From positions 1-12,153 of the forward strand of contig CAJKKQ010000040.1 in the NCBI GenBank assembly GCA_905200545.1: DNA of 12,153 nucleotides, in the 5' to 3' direction. Shown one piece after another: positions 6,221 to 12,153 of the stretch. The DNA is from an uncultured Oscillibacter sp. GTDB lineage: Bacteria; Bacillota; Clostridia; Oscillospirales; Oscillospiraceae. A program made the translations under genes and the position numbers. Numbering within the stretch: the stretch's first letter is position 1; every line of letters starts with the position of its first letter. Below the pieces are notes generated by a model, which was not told the origin of the DNA, ran no database searches, and saw only the letters and a list, made by a program, of their open reading frames with translations.

Positions 6221-7168
6221 TCAAAACAGTCCCTCCGGGATGGGGATATCCGCCGCGGGCACCTTGTCCCAGGCAAAATCCTCCAGCAGCGCCTCCGCCG
6301 TCCGGGGCCCGGCGCCGGGGTTAAAGCCTCCCAGATACGCCAGCTTTCCCAAAATCTCCGCCGCCGTATACCGGCCCTGGAGATCGTCCAGCCCCGCGTC
6401 TGCATTACGTTTGGAGAGGCGCCGTCCGTCGTGGGTCAGCAGCAGCGGCACATGGAAAAAGGCAGGGGCCGGCAAATCCAGCAGCCGATAGAGGTACAGC
6501 TGCCGGGGCGTGGAGGAGAGTAGATCCTCTCCCCGTACCACCTCCGTCACCCCCATAGCGGCGTCATCCACCACCACTGCCAGCTGATAGGCGAACATCC
6601 CGTCAGACCGGCGCAGCAGGAAATCCCCGCACTCCCGCAGGAGATTCTCTCCATAGAGACCCATGTGACCGTCGGTAAAGGAGATCCTCTCATCAGGCAC
6701 CCGCAGCCGCAGTGCCGGGGCCCGGCCCGTCTCCCGGGCCCGCCGGAGTGCCTCCTCCGGCGTCAGGCGGGCGCAGGTGCCGGGGTAGATCACCTGGCCG
6801 TCCTCCCGGTGGGGGGCCGACGCGGCGTGGAGTTCCGCCCGGGTGCAGAAGCAGGGATACACCAGCCCCTGCTCCTCCAACCGGGCAAGGGCCGCCTGGT
6901 AAAGCGCTGTCCGGGCGCTTTGCTCGTAGGGGCCGTGGAGCCCGCCCACGCCGGGGCCCTCGTCCCAGGTAAGTCCCAGCCACTGGAGGTCCCGCTCCAT
7001 CTGCTCCGCGTACCGCCTGGGACACCGGGCGGTGTCCAGATCCTCAATACGCAGCACCACCCGTCCCCCCTTCTGCCGGGTGCTGAGCCAGGCCAGGAGG
7101 CTGCAGAAGATATTTCCCAGATGGATCCGCCCGCTGGGAGACGGGGCAAAGCGGCCCACCACAGCCAT
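6221..7168 (-). CDS. gluQ: Glutamyl-Q tRNA(Asp) synthetase (GluQ-RS)
   Basis: GluQ-RS resembles the catalytic half of glutamyl-tRNA synthetase. It attaches glutamate to the queuosine base at the wobble position of tRNA(Asp), not to a tRNA 3' end. The protein is 315 residues, far shorter than GltX (about 470-490), and lacks the anticodon-binding half. RFAPSPSGRIHLGN (6-19) holds the HIGH-type motif. A Zn site of the GluQ-RS pattern is present: C106, C108, Tyr128 and C132. EVVRGEDLLSSTPRQ (209-223) and the KMSKS-like LSKRN (251-255) complete the active site. The start is ATG at 7168, preceded by AGGAGG with seven bases of spacing. The longer frame from a TTG at 7189 would run through that binding site. 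The gene is last on its strand, after a hairpin following the phosphorylase gene, and ends at the shared terminator. Confidence 0.9.
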   Translation of the reverse strand: MAVVGRFAPSPSGRIHLGNIFCSLLAWLSTRQKGGRVVLRIEDLDTARCPRRYAEQMERDLQWLGLTWDEGPGVGGLHGPYEQSARTALYQAALARLEEQGLVYPCFCTRAELHAASAPHREDGQVIYPGTCARLTPEEALRRARETGRAPALRLRVPDERISFTDGHMGLYGENLLRECGDFLLRRSDGMFAYQLAVVVDDAAMGVTEVVRGEDLLSSTPRQLYLYRLLDLPAPAFFHVPLLLTHDGRRLSKRNADAGLDDLQGRYTAAEILGKLAYLGGFNPGAGPRTAEALLEDFAWDKVPAADIPIPEGLF

Positions 7169-7194
7169 GCCATCTCCTCCTAACAACAAATTGG

Positions 7195-7231
7195 AAAGAA
7201 AGGCCGGGAGCGAAGTTCTCCCGGCTTCTTT
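7195..7231 (-). terminator. Hairpin between the phosphorylase gene and gluQ, probable terminator or attenuator
   Basis: On the minus strand GCCGGGAG (7225-7218) pairs perfectly with CTCCCGGC (7210-7203) around a 7-base loop. The stem can extend with AAAGAA against TTCTTT across a 2-base bulge. A pyrimidine-rich tract (CTTTCTTTCC) follows, but not a pure U run. It lies 8 bp after the phosphorylase stop. Only 26 bp remain to the gluQ start and no promoter is visible there, so some read-through must occur unless a promoter lies inside the phosphorylase gene. Confidence 0.6.
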
Positions 7232-7238
7232 GTTCCGC

Positions 7239-8006
7239 TTACGCCCGGCGATCCTGGGTGATGAGGCGCTTGAGGGCCTCCACCCCCACCGCCACGGCGG
7301 CGGAGGTATCCTCGCTCATCTCCTGATCCAGCCCGGCCTTTTCCCGCTCCTGGTTCCAGATCACATGGAAGCAGCTGCCGCAGCGTACACCCAGGGCTGC
7401 TGAGGCCACGAACAGCGCCGCGGACTCCATCTCGCTGGCCTTGACCCCCAGGCGCTTCCAGCTCTCCCACTTTTGCAGCAGCTCATAGGACACCGGGCTC
7501 TTTTCCGGGCTGTGCTGGCCGTAGAAGGAATCCTTGTTCTGCACCACACCGGTGTGGACCCGCTTGCCCAGAGCCCGGGCCGCATCCCGCAGGGCCAGGG
7601 CCACATCCAGGTCCGGCACAGCGGGAAACTCGATGGGGGCGTACTCCCGGGAGGTATGCTCATAGCGGATGGCCCCGGTGGCCACCACAATATCCCCGGA
7701 GCGCACATCCAGGTCGATGCCGCCGCAGGTACCCACCCGTACGAAGGTATCCGCCCCGATGTTATGGAGCTCCTCCAGGGCAATGACGGCGGAGGGGCCC
7801 CCGATGCCGGTGGAACAGACGCTGACCTTCTCCCCCAGCAGCGTCCCGGTGTAGATGTTGAACTCCCGGTTCTGGGCCACATGGACAGGATTTTCAAAGT
7901 ACGCGGCGATGGCCTCGCAGCGGCCGGGATCTCCCGGCAGGATCACATAACGGCCCACATCCCCGGCCGTGCAGTGAATATGAAACTGTTTTTCCAGTGC
8001 CTGCAT
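7239..8006 (-). CDS. udp: Uridine phosphorylase-like nucleoside phosphorylase
   Basis: The 255-residue protein belongs to the PNP/UDP (NP-1) phosphorylase family, which splits nucleosides with phosphate into base and ribose-1-phosphate during cytoplasmic salvage. The length matches E. coli Udp (253). ILPGDPGRC (22-30) and RVGTCGG (90-96) form the phosphate site. [10 protein letters not shown] (64-73), NKDSFYGQ (157-164) and SEMESAALF (191-199) line the nucleoside and ribose pocket. Phe161 and Gln164 match base-binding positions of uridine phosphorylases. The Arg that normally follows the Gln by two residues is Ser166 here, so exact base preference is open. The start ATG 8006 has AAGGAGG seven bases upstream. 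An alternative ATG at 8033 overlaps the radC stop as ATGA but would run across that binding site. Probably co-transcribed with radC. Confidence 0.85.
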   Translation of the reverse strand: MQALEKQFHIHCTAGDVGRYVILPGDPGRCEAIAAYFENPVHVAQNREFNIYTGTLLGEKVSVCSTGIGGPSAVIALEELHNIGADTFVRVGTCGGIDLDVRSGDIVVATGAIRYEHTSREYAPIEFPAVPDLDVALALRDAARALGKRVHTGVVQNKDSFYGQHSPEKSPVSYELLQKWESWKRLGVKASEMESAALFVASAALGVRCGSCFHVIWNQEREKAGLDQEMSEDTSAAVAVGVEALKRLITQDRRA

Positions 8007-8029
8007 ATCCGCTCCTCCTTCTCTGGGCT

Positions 8030-8704
8030 TCATGTCAAGTAGCCGCTGTCCGCCATGGAGACAAAGTCTCCGTCTGCCACGATGATATGATCCGCCAGCT
8101 CCACGCCGATGGTCTTCAGAGCATCCCGCACCTGCCGGGTGGCGGCATAGTCCTCCTGAGAGGGCAGTGCCACGCCGCTGGGGTGGTTGTGGGAGAGGAT
8201 CACCGCGCTGGCGGAGGTCAGCAGAGCGTTGGACACCAAGGTCCGGATGTTGAGGTCCGCCCCGGCTGCGCTGCCCTCACTCAGGCGCTTGCAGGCCAGG
8301 AGCTTCCCCTTCCGATCCAGGCAAAGCTGGTAGATGACCTCCGTGGTCTCCCCGGCAAAGCGCTCCAATAAGTAGCTGCCTGCCCGCTCCGAGGAGTTGA
8401 GGACCGTCTCCCGCCCCACCTCCTCCAGCCGGGCCTTCTTCCAGATCTCCGGCACCAGATGCAGCAAAATGGCGGCGCTCTCTCCGATGCCCTCCACCTG
8501 CATGAGATCTTCCACTGGCGCGGTGAGCGCTGCAGAGAGGGAGCCATAGCGCTCCATCAGCCGGTGCGCGATGGGATTGGTATCCTGCCGGGGGATGGCG
8601 TAGTACAAAAGCAGCTCCAGCGCCTCATGCTCGGCAAAGGCATCCAGCCCGCTTCTGCGGTACCGCAGGCGCATTTTCTCCCGATGTCCGTCATGGATTC
8701 CCAA
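8030..8704 (-). CDS. radC: RadC-family JAB domain protein
   Basis: This is a 224-residue RadC-type protein with a small helix-hairpin-helix region ([15 protein letters not shown], 67-80) and a C-terminal JAB/JAMM metalloprotease-like domain. The metal-binding pattern is complete: Glu122, then H172-x-H174-x7-S182-x2-D185 in SHNHPSG and PSQED. RadC was once linked to DNA repair, but its real function is unsettled. The start is uncertain. TTG 8704 has an exceptional GGAGGAGGAGG (minus strand, 8723-8713) eight bases upstream and gives the family-like beginning [18 protein letters not shown] at 8746 would add 14 charged residues and has no good binding site. It follows the sigma-54 activator by 70 bp from this start (28 bp from the GTG) with no terminator between. 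It ends 23 bp before the phosphorylase gene. Confidence 0.9.
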   Translation of the reverse strand: MGIHDGHREKMRLRYRRSGLDAFAEHEALELLLYYAIPRQDTNPIAHRLMERYGSLSAALTAPVEDLMQVEGIGESAAILLHLVPEIWKKARLEEVGRETVLNSSERAGSYLLERFAGETTEVIYQLCLDRKGKLLACKRLSEGSAAGADLNIRTLVSNALLTSASAVILSHNHPSGVALPSQEDYAATRQVRDALKTIGVELADHIIVADGDFVSMADSGYLT

Positions 8705-8774
8705 TAGACGCGCCTCCTCCTCCTGGTGTTTTCTCCGCCGGAGCACACCCCGGTTTCTGAGCTTGGATACGCCG

Positions 8775-10691
8775 TTACGGTGTCTGGCCCCGGGAGGCTT
8801 CCTCCTCCCGGCGGCGCCGGGCCTCCTCCTGCCGCTTGGTCATACGCCAGAGAGTGGTGCGGCTGATACCCAGCTCCTTGGCCAGATCCTTTTTCTTTTT
8901 ATAGACCGGCAGAATCACCTGCTCCGCTTCCTCCCGGGAGTCGCCCGTACCCATGGAGGCCGCCTGCTTGGCGAAAATATGCAGCTGACGCAGAGCCTCG
9001 CCGTCCACCGGCTGGTCATTGCCCAGCACCACCAGCCGCTCGCAGACATTGCGCAGCTCCCGGACATTGCCGGGCCAGGAATACCCCTCCAGCAGATCCT
9101 TGGCCTCCGGCGTCAGCACCGGGGCACGCTTCCCCATCTCCGACGCCAGGGATTCCAGATGCCACTCCACCAGGGGCAGAATATCCTCCCGCCGCTCCCG
9201 CAGAGGCGGGATCTGGATCTCCAGGGTGTTGAGCCGATACAGAAGGTCGCTGCGGAACGTCCCCTGGGCCATGCGCTGCTGGATGTCAATATTGGTGGCG
9301 GCGATGACCCGCACATCCACAGGGATCACCGTGGTGCTGCCCACCCGGCGGATCTCCTTTTCCTGCAGGACCCGCAGCAGCTTTGCCTGGAGGGAGACCG
9401 GGATCTCGCCGATCTCATCCAGGAAGATCGTACCGTGGTGAGCCTGCTCAAAAAGGCCTGTCCGCCCCTCTTTGGAGGCGCCGGAGAAGGCACCGGGCTC
9501 GTAGCCGAAGAGTTCGCTTTCCAACAGGCTCTCCGGCAGCGTGGCGCAGTTCACCGCCACAAAGGGCTGCCCTGAACGGTTGCTGGCAGAGTGGATGCTG
9601 TGGGCAAAGAGTTCCTTGCCGGTTCCCGTCTCCCCGGTGATGAGCACGTTGGAACTGGCCAGGCTGAACTTCTTGGCGATCTCGATCTTGCTGCGCATAA
9701 TGTCGCTGACGGCAATGATGTTGTGAAACTGGTATTTGGCAGTGAGCCCCCGGCGTACCAGATTCCACCGGATCTGCCGCTCCTCCTGGAGGATCTTGGT
9801 GGCAGCGCTGGTGGTGATCAGCGTGCCGGTGGCGGCAGACTCCCCGGCAATGAGGCGGTAACGTACCAGATACCGCTGGCCGCCCAGCATCAGCAGCCGC
9901 TCATCCCCGTCCTTGCAGGGGGCAGCCTCGTTGCCGATGTAGGTGAGCTCCCCGTGAATGGTGTCTACCCGGCATTTCCGCCACTCCGGCTTGGCGTCCA
10001 TCTGGTAGAGCTGCCGTGCCCGGCCGTTGGCCTCCAGAATGCGGCCGGCTTCGTCCACCGCGATGACCGCATCCTCGCTGCCCTCCAGGATCATACGGAT
10101 GATATTGGTCTTGGTACGCTCGGTATTGATGCTGTTGGCCGCTTTCACGGCCTCCTGCATCACCCGGCGCAGCGTCTCGGACCGGGTGCTGATATAGGTA
10201 CAGGGAATCCCCCGCTCCCGGCAGATATTGCTGACGGTGCCGGCGCTGACCAGCGCCTCCATCCCGTCTGCCAAGGCGGTTTCCACAGCGGAAAAGGCGC
10301 TGGCCTCATCCACCACATCGTAAAGGCGGATACTGGCCCCGCACGCCGCTTCCAGGCCCGGCAGCACATCCTGCAGCCCCTCCCGGTTCAGGCACAGACC
10401 GATTTTGGAGGGATGGAAGCGGTCCCGGCAGTGCAAAAGCGCCTCCAGGATATCCGCTCCGTCAAAATCCAGGTGGGTGATATGCTTTCCGGGATACAGA
10501 TCGCACAGCTTCCGGTAGGTGATCCCCCGGGCGACGATCACATCATACCCCTCCAGCTGCCTCAGAACCTCCGGTGTTCCGAAGTGATGCACCACATCGA
10601 TCCTGGCCTCGCTGGTCTCCAGCTCCCGGGCCATGGACTCCACCCACTGGAGATTGTCCGGCGAGGGCACGAACACGATGATCTGTACCAT
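8775..10691 (-). CDS. PrpR-type sigma-54-dependent transcriptional activator
   Basis: The protein has 638 residues. The domains in order are a PrpR_N-type sensor (about 1-190), a PAS-like region (about 195-300, ILEGSEDAVIAVDEAGRILEAN split across its first strands), an AAA+ sigma-54 interaction domain (about 325-550) and a Fis-type helix-turn-helix (about 599-620, KDLAKELGISRTTLWRM). Walker A is GETGTGKE (353-360), Walker B is TIFLDEIGE (421-429), sensor I is VIAATN (462-467), and the arginine-finger region is FRSDLLYRLN (479-488). The GAFTGA loop that contacts sigma-54 reads GAFSGA (400-405), a conservative Thr-to-Ser change. Such proteins bind far upstream of -24/-12 promoters and use ATP to open the RpoN complex. 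The PrpR_N domain senses small organic acids in the founding member. The gene follows a TTT transporter binding protein, so control of that transporter is likely. It has its own promoter and a GGAG-rich ribosome binding site. Confidence 0.9.
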   Translation of the reverse strand: MVQIIVFVPSPDNLQWVESMARELETSEARIDVVHHFGTPEVLRQLEGYDVIVARGITYRKLCDLYPGKHITHLDFDGADILEALLHCRDRFHPSKIGLCLNREGLQDVLPGLEAACGASIRLYDVVDEASAFSAVETALADGMEALVSAGTVSNICRERGIPCTYISTRSETLRRVMQEAVKAANSINTERTKTNIIRMILEGSEDAVIAVDEAGRILEANGRARQLYQMDAKPEWRKCRVDTIHGELTYIGNEAAPCKDGDERLLMLGGQRYLVRYRLIAGESAATGTLITTSAATKILQEERQIRWNLVRRGLTAKYQFHNIIAVSDIMRSKIEIAKKFSLASSNVLITGETGTGKELFAHSIHSASNRSGQPFVAVNCATLPESLLESELFGYEPGAFSGASKEGRTGLFEQAHHGTIFLDEIGEIPVSLQAKLLRVLQEKEIRRVGSTTVIPVDVRVIAATNIDIQQRMAQGTFRSDLLYRLNTLEIQIPPLRERREDILPLVEWHLESLASEMGKRAPVLTPEAKDLLEGYSWPGNVRELRNVCERLVVLGNDQPVDGEALRQLHIFAKQAASMGTGDSREEAEQVILPVYKKKKDLAKELGISRTTLWRMTKRQEEARRRREEEASRGQTP

Positions 10692-10741
10692 TTTCCCCTC
10701 TCCTTTCCAGCCGGCCGCCGCAATCAGTCAAATTATCTACT

Positions 10742-10770
10742 AATATACCACATTCCTGTCCACAGCTCAA
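10742..10770 (-). promoter_or_regulatory. Sigma-70-type promoter for the sigma-54 activator gene
   Basis: Read on the minus strand, TTGAGC (10770-10765) and TATATT (10747-10742) are separated by exactly 17 bp. They lie about 50 bp before the activator start codon. The site sits downstream of the tctC terminator, so the regulator forms its own transcription unit and probably leads radC and the genes after it. Confidence 0.7.
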
Positions 10771-10811
10771 GCGCCGGGAGAAAGCCCCTGTCAATTTCAG
10801 CCTTCTGCCGC

Positions 10812-10850
10812 AAAAAAACTGCACGGGCTCAAAGCGAACCCGCGCAGTTT
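10812..10850 (-). terminator. Intrinsic terminator after the TctC-like gene
   Basis: On the minus strand a 15-bp stem (10850-10836 with 10830-10816) contains two G-U pairs and closes a 5-base loop GCTTT. A run of seven T (10818-10812) follows at the base of the stem. It starts 20 bp after the tctC stop. This is a strong, textbook terminator for the transporter operon and separates it from the regulator gene. Confidence 0.92.
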
Positions 10851-10869
10851 CAGGAGGTATCGTGTCAAA

Positions 10870-11895
10870 TCAGCTCAAACCGTTGGTGGCCATGTAATCA
10901 GCCTCGTACTCGCTGACATAGGCAGTGGCATCGGTGGAGTTCATGTACTGGCTGATGAGCTGGTTGGGCACCAGGTACTCATCGTTCCAGGCCTGGGTCT
11001 CGGAGACCTTCTGCAGGGCCTCAGTCCAGAAAGCCACGGCAGCGTCGCTCATGGCAGCAGGAGCCGCCACACCGCGCCACACGGGCACTTCCACGTTCTC
11101 ATAGTCGCCGATCTCGGACAGGGTGGGAGCGTCGGCCAGGTTGCCGGTGAAGCGCTCGGTGGACAGGGCCAGAACAGGGGTCAGGTCCCCGGACTCCACA
11201 TACTGGGAGGCGGAAGCAGGCTTGGAGATAACGAAGTCCAGGTTGCCGCCCAGAGCAGCGGTGATGGCGTCGCCGGTGGAGTCATAGGTGATGTAGCCCA
11301 TCTGATCCTCGGTGAGGCCCAGCTCCTCCAGGAGGGCGTCATAGGTGGCGATGTCGTCGCCCTTGGAGCCGCCGATCACCACATAGGTGCCGTTCTTGGC
11401 AGCCTCCACAGCAGCGGCAAAGTCGGTCAAGTCGCCGCCGGCCTTGGCGTAATCGGTCTTACCGGTGGTGGAGCCGCAGGAGAAGAGCAGCTGCTTATCC
11501 ACAGCCATGATGGCCAGGATGCGGAAGTTGGAGGAACGGTTGGCGGTGTTGGTGACCATGGGCATCAGGTCGCCGGAGTTGAAGGTCAGCAGGTTGTAGT
11601 CGGCGTTGGTGGTCATGGTGGCGATCTTGTTGCGGCCCACCTCGCCGGCGCCGTCGGTCTCGTTGGAGATCACGATGGTCTGGCCGTTGACCATGTCCTC
11701 GTTGGACATGATGTCGGCGATCTTACGGGAGAAGATGTCGGAGCCGCCGCCGGCGGAAGAAGTGCAGGTCCAGGTCACGGTCTTGGTGGGGGTGAAGGTG
11801 CCGTCTTCGCTGACGTCACCGCTGCTGCCGCTGCCGCAGGCAGCCAGAGACAGCGTCATCACAAGAGACAGTGCCAGTGCAAACAGTTTTTTCAT
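10870..11895 (-). CDS. TctC-like (Bug family) substrate-binding lipoprotein of a tripartite tricarboxylate transporter
   Basis: The protein is 341 residues. It begins MKKLFALALSLVMTLSLAAC, a lipoprotein signal peptide with lipobox LAAC and lipidated Cys20, followed by a Gly/Ser linker. It would be anchored outside the membrane and deliver a carboxylate to the TctA/TctB membrane parts. Bug-family marks are the ligand loop SSAGGGSDIFSRKIAD, NETDGAGEVGRNKI, TYDSTGDAITAALGGNLD and the late APTLSEIGDY plus WRGVAAPAAM. Ligands of this family vary (citrate, other di- and tricarboxylates, aromatic acids), and the substrate cannot be called from sequence. The start ATG 11895 has AAAGGAGA seven bases upstream. 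The open frame to 11916 would run through that site and hide the signal peptide. It lies 61 bp after tctA and ends at a strong terminator, so it is the last gene of its operon. Confidence 0.9.
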   Translation of the reverse strand: MKKLFALALSLVMTLSLAACGSGSSGDVSEDGTFTPTKTVTWTCTSSAGGGSDIFSRKIADIMSNEDMVNGQTIVISNETDGAGEVGRNKIATMTTNADYNLLTFNSGDLMPMVTNTANRSSNFRILAIMAVDKQLLFSCGSTTGKTDYAKAGGDLTDFAAAVEAAKNGTYVVIGGSKGDDIATYDALLEELGLTEDQMGYITYDSTGDAITAALGGNLDFVISKPASASQYVESGDLTPVLALSTERFTGNLADAPTLSEIGDYENVEVPVWRGVAAPAAMSDAAVAFWTEALQKVSETQAWNDEYLVPNQLISQYMNSTDATAYVSEYEADYMATNGLS

Positions 11896-11956
11896 ATTGG
11901 TTCTCCTTTTATCCAAAAAATATGATTGCTGAGATTCGGAATTACGGAAAGTATTT

Positions 11957-12153
11957 TCAGACGGAAGCGGTGTTCTTGCTCTTGGCCTTGCGCAGCATGC
12001 TCTTGACCACGGGGGTCAGCACCAGCAGCAGGAAGATGGCCAGCAGCACCAGCTTCAGGATGGAATCGGTGAACACCACCAGGCTGCCCTGAGAGGCAAT
12101 GAAGGCCTTGCGCATGTTCTCCTCCAGCATGGGAGCCAGCACGAAGGCCAGCA
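11957..12153 (-). CDS. TctA-family large permease of a tripartite tricarboxylate transporter, 3' end only
   Basis: Only the last 64 or so residues lie in the window. They begin LAFVLAPMLEENMRKAF, which matches the conserved stretch near the end of TctA (usually GFxLGPLLEENLRRAL). One hydrophobic helix follows (ILKLVLLAIFLLLVLTPVV), then a basic tail. TctA is a roughly 500-residue membrane protein with about 12 helices that carries the solute using an ion gradient. The small subunit TctB is not seen and may lie further right. Here tctA precedes the binding-protein gene, whereas many TTT operons begin with tctC. The assignment rests on a short piece but fits well with the adjacent TctC-like gene. 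Confidence 0.85.
   Translation of the reverse strand, partial: LAFVLAPMLEENMRKAFIASQGSLVVFTDSILKLVLLAIFLLLVLTPVVKSMLRKAKSKNTASV

Noticed and set aside
8007..8033. ATG 8033 as the phosphorylase start, overlapping the radC stop as ATGA
   Set aside because: It would translate the AAGGAGG site that is ideally placed for ATG 8006 and add nine residues not typical of the family.
9591..10916. A 441-codon open frame on the plus strand opposite the sigma-54 activator
   Set aside because: The opposite strand carries clear AAA+ and sensor motifs, and this frame also runs through the tctC terminator and the activator promoter. It is a shadow frame.
1..12153. CRISPR arrays, insertion sequences, tRNA or rRNA genes, phage or defence genes
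   Set aside because: No repeat-spacer pattern, transposase motif, terminal inverted repeat or RNA gene was recognised on either strand. The window is core metabolism plus a transporter locus.

Overview
The window looks like chromosomal DNA from a GC-rich member of the Clostridia. The best guess is the Oscillospiraceae (Flavonifractor, Intestinimonas or Oscillibacter-like). The reasons are high GC coding sequence with strong GGAGG ribosome binding sites, a type II fatty-acid cluster that uses FabK rather than FabI, and a tripartite tricarboxylate transporter (TTT) next to a PrpR-type sigma-54 activator. The genus is inference from gene content and was not tested by any search.

Left half (1-6164, plus strand): a fatty-acid synthesis (FAS II) operon. 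In order it holds the 3' end of fabH, then fabK, a second FMN-barrel protein of the nitronate monooxygenase family, fabD, fabG, fabF and fabZ, and finally a MarR-family regulator. From fabH to fabG the genes are 11 bp apart or overlap by 4-10 bp, so they are probably translationally coupled. A 99-bp leader with hairpins and a palindrome separates fabG from fabF. Together these enzymes cover initiation (FabH), malonyl loading (FabD), condensation (FabF), keto reduction (FabG), dehydration (FabZ) and enoyl reduction (FabK). No acpP or acc gene is visible in the window. The MarR protein resembles the regulators usually linked to clostridial fab clusters. It has its own good promoter and sits at the 3' end.

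Middle (6165-6220): a clear bidirectional intrinsic terminator between convergent transcription units.

Right half (6221-12153, minus strand): read right to left, this is the 3' end of tctA (TTT large permease), a tctC-like lipoprotein, an intrinsic terminator, a PrpR_N/PAS/AAA+/Fis activator with its own promoter, radC, a uridine phosphorylase-like gene, a hairpin, and glutamyl-Q tRNA(Asp) synthetase. The activator probably controls the neighbouring transporter, but no sigma-54 promoter lies inside the window. The tctA upstream region is cut off.

Most of the window is ordinary core metabolism. The parts that merit attention are the FMN paralogue with a six-cysteine tail inside the fab operon, the fabG-fabF leader with a possible operator, the regulator at the 3' end of the operon, and the GAFSGA variant in the sigma-54 activator. 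No mobile element, CRISPR array, tRNA or rRNA gene was seen, and no stretch over 300 bases lacks a gene.
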